From Rhodoplanes serenus (GTDB taxonomy: Bacteria; Pseudomonadota; Alphaproteobacteria; Rhizobiales; Xanthobacteraceae): DNA of 64,000 nt. This document shows, in pieces, positions 30,346-39,154 of the stretch. Each line of letters opens with the position of its first letter. The stretch's first letter is position 1. The notes beneath the pieces are model-generated. The model saw only the letters and a list, made by a program, of their open reading frames with translations, was not told where the DNA came from and ran no database searches. Location of the stretch: positions 1-64,000 of the forward strand of contig WNKV01000019.1 of NCBI GenBank assembly GCA_009720755.1, in the 5' to 3' direction. Made by a program: the position numbers and the translations under genes.

Positions 30346-31229
30346 GCGACGGCCTCCGGCCGCAGGAGCGCCGCGGTGGCGCGGCGCAGCGCCACGCCGA
30401 CGAGATGGCGGCGGTAGCGGACACTCGCGGTGGCGCTGTCGCGGATCTCCAGGGTGTCGAGCGCCGCCACGGCGGCGTCGATCCGCGCCGCGTCGATCGG
30501 TCCCGACTCCAGGATCGCGGCGGCCGTGTCGGCGAGCAGCGGCGTGTCGCCGACGCCGAAGACGGCGAGGCGGATGTCGGCGAGGCGGTCGACCGCGGAG
30601 CGGTCGTCGGCAGCCCGCGCCACGGCGGCGAGACCGGCGACCGGAAAGTCGCCCGGCCGGCGCGTGAAGATCACGAACGCGGAGCGTGACGCCGCGGTGG
30701 CGGCCGGCACCGCGACCTCGACGAGCAACTCGTCGGGCCGCAGCGCCGTCTGGTACAGGCCCTCGAAGAACGCCGTGGCCGGCACCTCGCGGCGGCCGGC
30801 CGCCGAGGCCAGCGTCAGGGTGGCGCCGAGCGCCAGCGCGCAGGCCGGGAATGCCGCCGCCGGGTCCGCATGGGCGAGCGAGCCGCCGAAGGTGCCGCGG
30901 TTGCGGATCGCCGGATGCGCCACCTGGGTGGCCGCACGGGCGAGCAGCGGCGCGGCCGACGCCACCCGCGGATCGGTGGCGAGCCGGTGATGACGGACGA
31001 GGGCGCCGATCACCAGCCGGCCGTCGATCACCTCCAGCCGCTCCAGCGCGGCGAGCCGGTTGATGTCGACGAGCCGGGCCGGCGCGGCGAGACGCATCGC
31101 CATCAGCGGCACCAAGCTCTGGCCGCCGGCCAGCACCCGGGTCTCGCCGTCCGGGTCGGCCGAGGCCAGCAGGTCGAGCGCATGGGTCAGCGAGGTGGCG
31201 CGCACATAGTCGAAGGCGGCCGGCTTCAC
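30336..31229 (-). CDS. Molybdenum hydroxylase FAD subunit (CoxM type)
   Basis: A 297-residue FAD-binding medium subunit. The FAD-binding signatures VLAGGQSLVPLM (33-44) and IRNRGTFGGSLAHADPAA are intact, and the C-terminal CO-dehydrogenase flavoprotein domain follows. It starts with GTG at 31229, 12 nt after the aminohydrolase stop, with little ribosome site, suggesting coupling. No [4Fe-4S] insert is seen, so it is not of the 4-hydroxybenzoyl-CoA reductase type. Confidence 0.9.
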   Translation of the reverse strand: MKPAAFDYVRATSLTHALDLLASADPDGETRVLAGGQSLVPLMAMRLAAPARLVDINRLAALERLEVIDGRLVIGALVRHHRLATDPRVASAAPLLARAATQVAHPAIRNRGTFGGSLAHADPAAAFPACALALGATLTLASAAGRREVPATAFFEGLYQTALRPDELLVEVAVPAATAASRSAFVIFTRRPGDFPVAGLAAVARAADDRSAVDRLADIRLAVFGVGDTPLLADTAAAILESGPIDAARIDAAVAALDTLEIRDSATASVRYRRHLVGVALRRATAALLRPEAVACR

Positions 31230-31241
31230 GGCGGCGGCCCG

Positions 31242-32771
31242 TCAGCGGCCGGTGAACAGGCGGTTGGCGCCGACATCGGCCGCCCAGATTTTCCGGTGCG
31301 CCTCGGCAAGGTAAGGCTTGAGCTTGTCGACCCGCGCCGCGATGGCGGCGAAGTCCTCGCGGAAGCGTGGCACCACCGCCATCACCTCGTCGAGCAGCGC
31401 ATCCTGGTCCATGGTGGCGAGCCGGCCGTGGCGGATCACCACCCGGCCGTCCACCACCACGGTGTCGACGCCGCGGCCGCCCTCCGTGTAGATGAGCTGG
31501 CGCGTCGCGCTGTTGAGCGGCACGTAGGACGGGTCGGTGAGATCGATCAGCACGAGGTCGCCGCGGCAGCCCGGCGCGAGGCGCCCGATGTCGTCGCGGC
31601 CGAGCGCCCGCGCGCCGCCCGCGGTCGCCGCGTCGAATGCGCGCGCCGACTGGTCGGGACCCGGATCGGGGTCCGAGACATGCACCATCAGGGCGAACAG
31701 CTTCATCGCCTGGAACATGTTCTGGGCGTCCGAGCACGAGCAGTTGTCGCAGCCGAGCGCCAGCGACACGCCCGCCTCCTGGAGCGCCCGGATCGGCGGG
31801 ATGCCGCTCTTGAGCTTCATGTTGCTCAGCGGATTGATCACCACCTTGGTGCCGGTGCGGGCGAGCATCTCGATCTCGTCCGGCAAGAGCCACACCGAAT
31901 GCGCGAGGTTGAGGCGCGGGCCGAGCAGTCCTTCCCGCTCCAGCCGGCGGATCAGCGAGCCGCCGTGCTGCGGATATTCGAGCCGCGCCTGGAGCGCCAT
32001 GCCCTTGGACTCGTAGATGTGGGTGAAGATCGGCAGGTCGTAGGTCTTCGACAGCGCCGCGGTACGCGCGATCAGGGCGGGCGTGCAGCGCTCCGGCGCC
32101 GACGGGCCGAGCGCCCAGGTCACGCGGCTGTCGGGCTTCGCGTGCTTGAGCACCGTGTCCTCGAACCAGGCGAGCTGGTCGATCCTCTTGTCGGGCTCGG
32201 CCGCGGTGGAGAGCTGCGGATGCAGCTCGGCCGGGAAGATCTCCTTCCAGAACGGAATGGTCTCGATGCCGCGGATATCGGCGTATTGCAGCGCCACCAC
32301 GGCGCGCACGCCGATCTCCTCGTACGCCTCCACCGCCGCCTCGAAGTGCTCGGGGTCGAACGGGTACAGCGTCACCATGTCCTGCACGGTGGTCATGCCG
32401 GAGCGCAGGCACTCCAGCGCGCCGATCAGGGTGCGGGCGCGGATCTCGGCGCGCGAGCGCTTCGGATACTGCGGCGGCAGGGCGAGCAACCGCCAGGTCT
32501 CCAGCGGCGTCTCGTCCATGGTGCCCTTCGCCAGGGTGTCGTGCGAATGGTAATGGGCGTTGACGAAGCCGGGGATAATCAGCCGGTCGGTGGCGTCGAG
32601 CGTCTCGGTGGTCTGGCCCGCCGCCGCGAGCTGCGACGCGAGGCCGGTGCCGATCCGGGTGATCGTGCCGTTCTCGATCAGGATGTCGCAGCGCTCGCCC
32701 TGATGGGGATCGCCGCCGGGCAGCAGGGCGCGCCCGTTGACGACCAGCAGGCGGGACGGACCATCGGACAT
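31242..32771 (-). CDS. Amidohydrolase of the AtzA/AtzB/TrzN and SAH-deaminase group
   Basis: A 509-residue metal-dependent TIM-barrel hydrolase. Metal ligands are visible: HYHSH (HxH), HIYES (His) and CDNCS (Asp). SNMKLKSGI and PERCTPALI are typical of the subgroup that contains guanine deaminase-like, chlorohydrolase and adenosine/SAH deaminase enzymes. It should remove an amino or other leaving group from a nitrogen heterocycle. It lies between the ABC importer and the molybdenum hydroxylase genes (gaps of 35 and 12 nt), so the operon can import, deaminate and hydroxylate one compound or its derivatives. The substrate is unknown. Confidence 0.85.
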   Translation of the reverse strand: MSDGPSRLLVVNGRALLPGGDPHQGERCDILIENGTITRIGTGLASQLAAAGQTTETLDATDRLIIPGFVNAHYHSHDTLAKGTMDETPLETWRLLALPPQYPKRSRAEIRARTLIGALECLRSGMTTVQDMVTLYPFDPEHFEAAVEAYEEIGVRAVVALQYADIRGIETIPFWKEIFPAELHPQLSTAAEPDKRIDQLAWFEDTVLKHAKPDSRVTWALGPSAPERCTPALIARTAALSKTYDLPIFTHIYESKGMALQARLEYPQHGGSLIRRLEREGLLGPRLNLAHSVWLLPDEIEMLARTGTKVVINPLSNMKLKSGIPPIRALQEAGVSLALGCDNCSCSDAQNMFQAMKLFALMVHVSDPDPGPDQSARAFDAATAGGARALGRDDIGRLAPGCRGDLVLIDLTDPSYVPLNSATRQLIYTEGGRGVDTVVVDGRVVIRHGRLATMDQDALLDEVMAVVPRFREDFAAIAARVDKLKPYLAEAHRKIWAADVGANRLFTGR

Positions 32772-32806
32772 GGGAAAAGCCTCGACCGGGAGGGACGGAG
32801 TTCGGC

Positions 32807-33561
32807 TCACCGCGAGCCGGCGTAGAAGTCGAAACGGCGCTCGACCAGTCCCACCGCCTCGACCAGCACGAAGGCGAGCGCGAAGACGACGAACACCAGG
32901 GCCCAGAACTCCTCCATCAGGAAGTTCTGGAGATACAGCTCGAACAGCTCGCCGAAACCGAGCAGCGCGATGATGATCTGGCCGATCACCACGCCCTTGA
33001 CGCCGCGCACCACGGCGAGCCGCAGGCCGGTCAGGATCTCGGGAAGCGCGCCGGGCAGCAGCACCTTGAAGAAGATCTGGGTGCGGCTGCCGCCGAACAG
33101 GCGCGCCATGTCGAGAAGGGAGCCGCCGACATGATGGATGCCGGCGCGGGTGTCGATCACCAGCACCCACACGGCGAACAGGAACACGGTGGCCACCACG
33201 GTGGTCTGGCCGATGCCGAGCAGCGGCATCAGGGCCGGCACCAGGGCGGTCAGCGGCGCGCTGATGAAGATGTTGACCCAGACGTCGAGCAGCCGCTCGG
33301 CTGGCCGCCACACGCCCATGAGGACGCCGAGCGGGATGCCGACCACGATCGCCAGCGCCATGCCGATGCCGAATGCCTGTGCGGTGACGGCGAGGGCGGT
33401 GACGAACTTCTCGGTCTGCACGATGTCGATCGCGGTGAGCGCGATCTGGGACATCGGCGGAATAAGGTCGATGCCGCCGAAACGGCCGACGAGCTCCCAG
33501 AGCGCCGCCCACACCAGGAGCGAGACACCGGAGGGGACATGGTCGAGAATCGAGCGGGCGG

Positions 33562-33565
<4 letters not shown>
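32807..33565 (-). CDS. ABC transporter permease, nitrate/taurine/pyrimidine-precursor type (second permease)
   Basis: A 252-residue BPD-type inner-membrane permease with about six helices. The EAA-loop region reads GGSRTQIFFKVLLPGALPEILTGLRLAV. The start ATG overlaps the ATPase stop (ATGA). It is distinct in sequence from the other permease of the operon at 34389-35291. Importers of this class usually have one permease forming a homodimer, so this system probably forms a heterodimeric pore. Confidence 0.9.
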
Positions 33566-34388
<823 letters not shown>

Positions 34389-34389
<1 letters not shown>

Positions 34390-35291
34390 CAGGGCACCGC
34401 GTGGTCGGGCCGGAACAGCCGGTTTTCGAGCCGCTGCAACAGCGACAGCGTGACGGTGGCGAGCGCCAGGATCGAGACGATCGCGGCGAACATCTTGTCG
34501 TAGCGGGCGATCGAGCGGTTGTAGCTGATCAGGTCGCCGATCCCGGTGGGGGAGATCAGAAGCTCCGCCAGCACCACGCCGATGAAGCCGGCCGAGACGC
34601 CGAGCCGCAGCCCCGCGAAGATCATCCCGCTCGCATGCGGCAGCATGATCTTGGTGACCTGCTGGCGCCTCGTGCCGAGGAAGCTGCGGCACATGTCGAC
34701 CAGCGAGGCGTTGGTGTTGCGGATGCCGCGGTAGGAGTTGAGCACCACGATGGGGGCCGCCAGCAGGATCACGGCGGCGATCTTGGAGGTGGCGCTGACG
34801 CCGTAGAAGTAGGTGAGCAGTGGGATGATGGCGGCGATCGGCGCGGTCTGGAGCACCACCATCAGGGGCAGCGCGAACCACTCGAAGGCGCGCGACAGCC
34901 CCATGGCGATGCCCAGCGCGACGCCGGTGATGCCGACGATGCCGATCCCGGCCACGAGCGGCGGCAGCGTCACCGCATAGGCGCGGCCGAAATCGCCGGC
35001 GAGCGCCATCTCGGCGGCGGCGGCGACGACGCGAGAGGCCGGCGGAAAGGCGAGGCTGACGGGCCAGTGGCCGGCGATCTCCCAGGCGGCGAGCACCAGC
35101 ACGAAGGAGGCGAGCTGCCACGGCCATGCCGCATCGCCGAGGCCGCCGGCACGGCGCGCCTGGGCCGGTGCGGGGAGCGGAGATGCGCCCTCCGCGGCGG
35201 CCGGGGTCGCGATGCCCGGCGCGGCGAGCGCCGCCCTCGGCAGCACGGCCGCGTCCGTTCCGGGCGGCGGGGAGGGGGCGATCTGTCGCAT
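34389..35291 (-). CDS. ABC transporter permease, nitrate/taurine/pyrimidine-precursor type (first permease)
   Basis: A 300-residue inner-membrane permease with an N-terminal cytoplasmic extension of about 50 Pro/Ala-rich residues, then about six helices and the EAA loop LGTRRQQVTKIMLPHASGMIFAGLRLGV. Its stop overlaps the ATPase ATG by one base (TGATG). It sits 28 bp after the binding-protein gene and forms the importer with the other permease and the ATPase. Confidence 0.9.
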
Positions 35292-35319
35292 CGGGGGCCC
35301 GCCGGTGTGGGAGTGATGG

Positions 35320-36318
35320 CTACTTCTTGTCGACTTCGGCGAGAGCCGCGTTCAGCGGTCCGAGATCCCAGAAATCCTCGACCTTGTAGTCGTCGACCGA
35401 GCCCTTGAAGCGGCCGGCCGCGATCAGGAAGCCGAAGTCCGCCTTGGCGGCCGCGATGCCGCCGCCGTCGGTGGGAAACAGGCCGCCCGGCACCGCCAGC
35501 TCGAAATACGGAGTGATGTCGTCGGCGAGCGGCTTCGGCAGATCCTTCAGCAATCCGAGTTCCTGGCGCAGGCGTGCCGGTGCCTTCGGATCGGCGTTGA
35601 CGGCGCGCAGCGACTTCAGCAGCTCCTCGCACAGCGCCTGGACCAGCGGCTTGTTGTCGGCGATGAACTTGGTGGTGGCGTAGAAGATCTCGTCGCTGGC
35701 CGATTGGGTCTCCACCGGCAGCACGATGAACTTCTTGGGGTCTTCCTCGGTCAGCTTGCGGCTGTTCGGCAGATCGAGCAGCGTCGCCTTCATGGTGCCG
35801 CGGCGCATCGCGATGATGCGCACCTCGGAGCCGGGCACGAAGCTGATCTGGCCAAACTTGATGCCGTTGGCCTTCTCCATCTGCACCGCCATCGCCTCGG
35901 TGGCGGAGCCGCGCGCGTGGACGGCCATGTCGGCGCCGTCGAGATCCTTCCAGGTCTTGTAGAACTCGCTGTTGACCACCGGGAAGTAGGCGACCCGGCG
36001 CAGCAGGAAGAAGTGGCGCACCGGCGCCTTCAGGGTGTCGATGCCCTTGTAGGCGTCGCCGATGCCGATATCGATCTCGTTGTTGATCACCGCCTGGAAC
36101 ACGACGTCGTCGGACTTGAGCGCCACGACGTTGAACTTCACCCCCATCCGCTTCTCGGTATTGGTGAGGCCGATCAGCTCCGGGAGATTGTGGCCCGTCA
36201 GGGTGTCGGCCTGGCCGACCCGGATGACCCGCTGGGCCGCGGCCGGGTCACTCCACCCGGTCAGTGCGAGAGCGACCACCAGTGCGGCATGGCGGGCGAG
36301 ACGACCAAGCTTGGGCAT
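35320..36318 (-). CDS. ABC transporter substrate-binding protein, NMT1/TauA-like
   Basis: A 332-residue periplasmic protein. The ATG at 36318 is preceded by GGAGA, and a signal peptide runs to about residue 29 (cut after DPAAA, before QRVIRVGQ). The mature part has the two-lobed binding-protein pattern of the nitrate/sulfonate/thiamine-precursor group (VFQAVINNEIDIGIGDAYKG, HARGSATEAMAVQ). It is the first gene of the importer, aminohydrolase and molybdenum hydroxylase operon. The ligand is probably the N-heterocycle handled by the downstream enzymes, but no specificity residue is recognisable. Confidence 0.88.
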   Translation of the reverse strand: MPKLGRLARHAALVVALALTGWSDPAAAQRVIRVGQADTLTGHNLPELIGLTNTEKRMGVKFNVVALKSDDVVFQAVINNEIDIGIGDAYKGIDTLKAPVRHFFLLRRVAYFPVVNSEFYKTWKDLDGADMAVHARGSATEAMAVQMEKANGIKFGQISFVPGSEVRIIAMRRGTMKATLLDLPNSRKLTEEDPKKFIVLPVETQSASDEIFYATTKFIADNKPLVQALCEELLKSLRAVNADPKAPARLRQELGLLKDLPKPLADDITPYFELAVPGGLFPTDGGGIAAAKADFGFLIAAGRFKGSVDDYKVEDFWDLGPLNAALAEVDKK

Positions 36319-36391
36319 CACAGTCTCCGTCGCAGGGTGTGCACCGGCCGTGCACGCAGCGGGGTCCGGACCCGTGACGAATTCCGCCGGC

Positions 36392-36446
36392 TTTTGATCG
36401 AGAGAGCAAATCAAAACTACTGATTGATTGATCCAGATGAATTATA
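36392..36446 (-). promoter_or_regulatory. Promoter and operator of the N-heterocycle operon
   Basis: On the minus strand a perfect -10, TATAAT, lies at 36446-36441. No good -35 is present 16-18 bp upstream, which suggests an activator. Downstream of the -10 an inverted repeat TTTTGAT (36392-36398) and ATCAAAA (36410-36416) with an 11-bp spacer could bind a regulator. The local sequence is strikingly AT-rich for this genome. The leader to ATG 36318 would be about 115 nt. Confidence 0.5.
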
Positions 36447-37002
36447 GATGCCGATCAGCATCGGTCCGGGCTTCCATCACCATTGTGCGGCATCGTAAGA
36501 CGCGAGATCAAGGGCGCGTGCGCGCAGACCGCGACCTGCGACGCGATGCGCCGGGGACGCACCGGGCCATGCGGTGAGGGGCGGCGTCGCGAGCCGGCCG
36601 CGCCGCGCAAGCTCGGGACGCTGCGCAAGCGTCGGGACGCTCCGCAAGCGCCGGGGCGGGGAAGCCTCTGCGTGGCGCGGTCGAACCGGCGACGTGATCA
36701 CGTCGCGGCACGCCGCGCCGCCGGCGCACCGTCACCGCGCCGTCACGTAAGGCGAAACAGGCGGGGTCTATGGGGCGCGCGACAGCACCGCCGCGCCGGC
36801 ATGTGATCTGATCAGATCGTGGCCGCGACCGACATGATCGCCCGAGTCGGAAGCCGGACTCGACGCCGCCCCACCTCGGTTGCGGCCGAGATGTCGTCGT
36901 CGAGAGTGCAATGGTGTGGACAGGCGCAACCCGCAGTGGATCACCTCCGTCGTTCGCATTAGTATGGCGGTTGGGGATCACGGGCAGAGGCGAGGACGTG
37001 AC
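36447..37002. other. Gene-poor stretch with two perfect palindromes
   Basis: No convincing gene. A perfect 18-bp palindrome GCGACGTGATCACGTCGC lies at 36689-36706 and a 14-bp palindrome GATCTGATCAGATC at 36805-36818. Two tandem near-copies of CGGGACGCTGCGCAAGCG lie at about 36614-36650. The palindromes may be operators for the small gene at 37003 or of unknown use. Confidence 0.4.
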
Positions 37003-37233
37003 ATGCGCCGGTCGCCGCGGAACACACTGCTCGATGCCGAGCAGCACCGCCGAAACGCGTCCGCATTCGCGGTGCGGGCGGCATCGACGACGTCGGTCGA
37101 CGAGCAGGATCACTTCGCCCGGATGGCGCGAACATCGGAACTGCTCGCCAAGAATGCTGACTGGCTCAAGTCGATCGACGGCTTCCTGGCGGATTGGCGG
37201 CCGAAGCCGACGACAGCCCGTAGCCCGGGTTGA
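37003..37233 (+). CDS. Small hypothetical helical protein
   Basis: A 76-residue reading frame starting ATG after GAGGACGTGAC. The predicted helices (LLDAEQHRRNASAFAVRAAS, HFARMARTSELLAKNADWLKS) resemble many short Hyphomicrobiales proteins of unknown role; that resemblance is weak. The last codons (R-S-P-G-stop) are provided by the first copy of the 113-bp repeat, so the repeat has become the end of the gene. It may be real or chance. Confidence 0.45.
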   Translation: MRRSPRNTLLDAEQHRRNASAFAVRAASTTSVDEQDHFARMARTSELLAKNADWLKSIDGFLADWRPKPTTARSPG

Positions 37234-37575
37234 GCCGGGCGAAACCCGGGAGCATCGGCGGCGCCGCGGCGAAGACCCGGATGTCGCTTCGCTCCATCCG
37301 GGCTACGGTCCCCGACTGGCGGACGACAGCTCGTAGCCCGGGTTGAGCCGGGCGAAACCCGGGAGCATCGGCGGCGCCGCGGCGAAGACCCGGATGTCGC
37401 TTCGCTCCATCCAGGCTACGGTCCCCGACTGGCGGACGACAGCCCGTAGCCCGGGTTGAGCCGGGCGAAACCCGGGAGCATCAGCGGCGCCGCGGCGAAG
37501 ACCCGATGTCGCTTCGCTCCATCCGGGCTACGGTCCCCGACTGGCGGACGACAGCTCGTAGCTCGCGTTGAGCCC
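37219..37575. repeat. 113-bp tandem array of REP/BIME-like palindromes
   Basis: Three full copies begin CGTAGCCCGGGTTGAGCC at 37219, 37332 and 37445. A fourth, truncated and diverged copy starts at 37557 (CGTAGCTCGCGTTGAGCC). The period is 113 bp, then 112 where one G is lost. Each unit has two hairpins: GTAGCCCGGGTT with AAACCCGGG, and ACCCGGATG with CATCCGGGCTACG. These are inverted heads as in bacterial BIMEs. A linker TCCCCGACTGGCGGACGACA joins units. Copies differ at only a few bases, so the expansion is recent. Confidence 0.9.
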
Positions 37576-37584
37576 GATCGCGGA

Positions 37585-38769
37585 TCACATCGCATGCGCG
37601 CCGGCGGCGGGCTCGGTCCGCTCCATCGCCTCGAAGGCGGCCAGGCGCGCCTCCATGGCCGCGAAGGCGGGGCGGATGGCGGCCAGCTCGTCGGTCCGCC
37701 AGACGAGCTGCTGCCACGGGCGCGCGAACTCGAGATCGCCGCCGATGCGGTGCCCCGCCTCGATCAGCGCCCGCGCCGGGCTGTCGCCCTCGTGGTCTGG
37801 CGGCACGAAGATCTGATAGCGCACGCGCTCGTCGTGGCAGGCGAGCATCAGCGGGTCGGACATCACGCCCATCACCAGGAAGGCGCGCTCGTAGAGGCCG
37901 AGGCGCAGCTCGATGTCGAGGCTCGCGGCCGGGCACACGGCGTGGCGGGCGAGCGCCGCCGGGATCGGCGCCGCGACGGCGCCGTCGTGCACGAAGATCA
38001 CCGCGTAGCGGGCCGGATCGAGCCCGTCCGCGAACGCCACCCAGTCGTCGATGCGGCTGTTGTGGGCGGGCGACAGGGCGTCGGCCCGCAGGGTGATCAC
38101 CACGGTGCGCCGGCCACCGGCGACGCGCCCGACAAACTCGTCGGCCAGCCGCAGGCCCTGGGTGGTGGCGCTGAACAGCGGCCACACGGTCGCGCCGTCG
38201 CGGGCGAGCCCGCAGAGTGCCGCCGGGTCCGGCCGTCGCGGCAGGAACACCCGATAGTCGTCCGGATAGAGGCGGGCCGGATCGTCGGTGATCAGCGACC
38301 ATGCCTGCTGGCGGTCGGCGCAGAGCGCGACGCCGCGCACGCTGGGCAGCATCGCCAGCGCCGGCACGAGCTGATGGCGCAGCCGCCACGTCCGTGCCGC
38401 GGCATCCTCGGCCATCTCGTGGGCCGGCGTCTCCCGCTTCACCCCGTCGAACGGCCCGGCCAGCAGAAGCACGTTGATCCCGGCGAGGCCGCGCCGCCGC
38501 CGCTCCACCTCGGCGGCCGCGAGGGCTCCGGCGAGCGCGAACGAGACCGGCGCCACCGAGAGGTCCCACACCACCTGGAGGCAGTCGTCCGACCACGCGG
38601 CGCTCGCCGTCGTGGTACGGCGGAAGCGATCGCCGACCGCCGTCACGGTGCGGCGCAGCCGGCGCGTCAGCGCCAGGCGCGGGGCGGCCAGCTCGTTGCG
38701 GGCGAAGCGCAGCAGGCCGCGCGGACCTTCGGTGCGCAGGCCGTAGATGAATCCGCGGAACGTCGACAT
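37585..38769 (-). CDS. Hypothetical protein
   Basis: A 394-residue protein not recognised with certainty. The start is placed at MSTFRGFIYG, since the preceding in-frame residues look non-coding. There is no signal peptide or clear membrane helix. The middle contains alternating hydrophobic strands and loops (INVLLLAGPFDGVKRE, GVALCADRQQAW, RTVVITLRADALSPAHNSR, YAVIFVHDGA). These resemble a Rossmann-like glycosyltransferase or sugar-processing fold, notably the HNSRIDDW region. The C-terminus is helical. Codon usage and composition match the neighbours, so it is a genuine gene. Its 3' end abuts the tandem palindrome array. Confidence 0.6.
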   Translation of the reverse strand: MSTFRGFIYGLRTEGPRGLLRFARNELAAPRLALTRRLRRTVTAVGDRFRRTTTASAAWSDDCLQVVWDLSVAPVSFALAGALAAAEVERRRRGLAGINVLLLAGPFDGVKRETPAHEMAEDAAARTWRLRHQLVPALAMLPSVRGVALCADRQQAWSLITDDPARLYPDDYRVFLPRRPDPAALCGLARDGATVWPLFSATTQGLRLADEFVGRVAGGRRTVVITLRADALSPAHNSRIDDWVAFADGLDPARYAVIFVHDGAVAAPIPAALARHAVCPAASLDIELRLGLYERAFLVMGVMSDPLMLACHDERVRYQIFVPPDHEGDSPARALIEAGHRIGGDLEFARPWQQLVWRTDELAAIRPAFAAMEARLAAFEAMERTEPAAGAHAM

Positions 38770-38929
38770 GGCTCGATCGATCTGGTGAGGCGCGATCACA
38801 GGGCGCAATGCGCGTAGCAATGGACCCCGGCGGGCGCCCTCGCAAGGGCTCTTCCACCGGCCGGCGTCGGGGCTGCCGGCGGCTCGTGCGACGGTCCGCC
38901 GCAGGGCGCGGCCGCGCGCCGCAGCCGGC

Positions 38930-39115
38930 CGTCATTGTCCTGCGTTGCAAGGAGGTTGCGGAAGAACCTTGCGGCTGTTCCGCAAGGCCGATCGATGATC
39001 GCGGCAAGATCCGGTCAACGATTCCGGCGCCTATTGGGCGGGCATCCGGCCCACGCACCCGGTGCTGTCTGACGAGAGAGCCGCTCGGCACCCTGGGGTG
39101 CCGAGCGTTCTTTTT
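38930..39115 (+). ncRNA. Candidate small RNA ending in an orphan terminator
   Basis: A strong plus-strand terminator at 39082-39115 has no plus-strand protein gene before it for over 1.3 kb. Upstream, TTGCGGAA (38956-38963) pairs perfectly with TTCCGCAA (38978-38985). CAAGG-A-GGTT (38948-38957) could alternatively pair with AACCTTG (38965-38971), so two exclusive folds are possible. The start of the transcript is a guess. Confidence 0.4.
39082..39115 (+). terminator. Intrinsic terminator
   Basis: An 11-bp perfect stem, CGCTCGGCACC (39082-39092) with GGTGCCGAGCG (39097-39107), has a CTGG loop and is followed by TTCTTTTT. It works on the plus strand. Confidence 0.85.
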
Positions 39116-39154
39116 CGTGTGGCCGGGTGATCGGCGTCGCCGCGGCGGACGGCT

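Larger units (their letters stand above)
38770..39154. other. Intergenic region without protein genes
   Basis: This 385-bp gap separates two minus-strand genes. The only clear signals are the plus-strand stem-loops and intrinsic terminator described in the two following entries. The open frame across 38808-39293 has poor composition, continues over the terminator and is antisense to the patatin gene, so it is not called. Confidence 0.5.

Noticed and set aside
29845-32412. 855-codon frame across the molybdenum hydroxylase and aminohydrolase genes
   Set aside because: Only its last 166 residues, the [2Fe-2S] subunit, are protein-like; the rest is an Arg/Gly/Ala-rich shadow of the two upstream genes.
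36392-36416. TTGAT...ATCAA in the N-heterocycle promoter as a FixK/FNR box
   Set aside because: The half sites are 11 bp apart instead of 4, so it is listed as a different operator.
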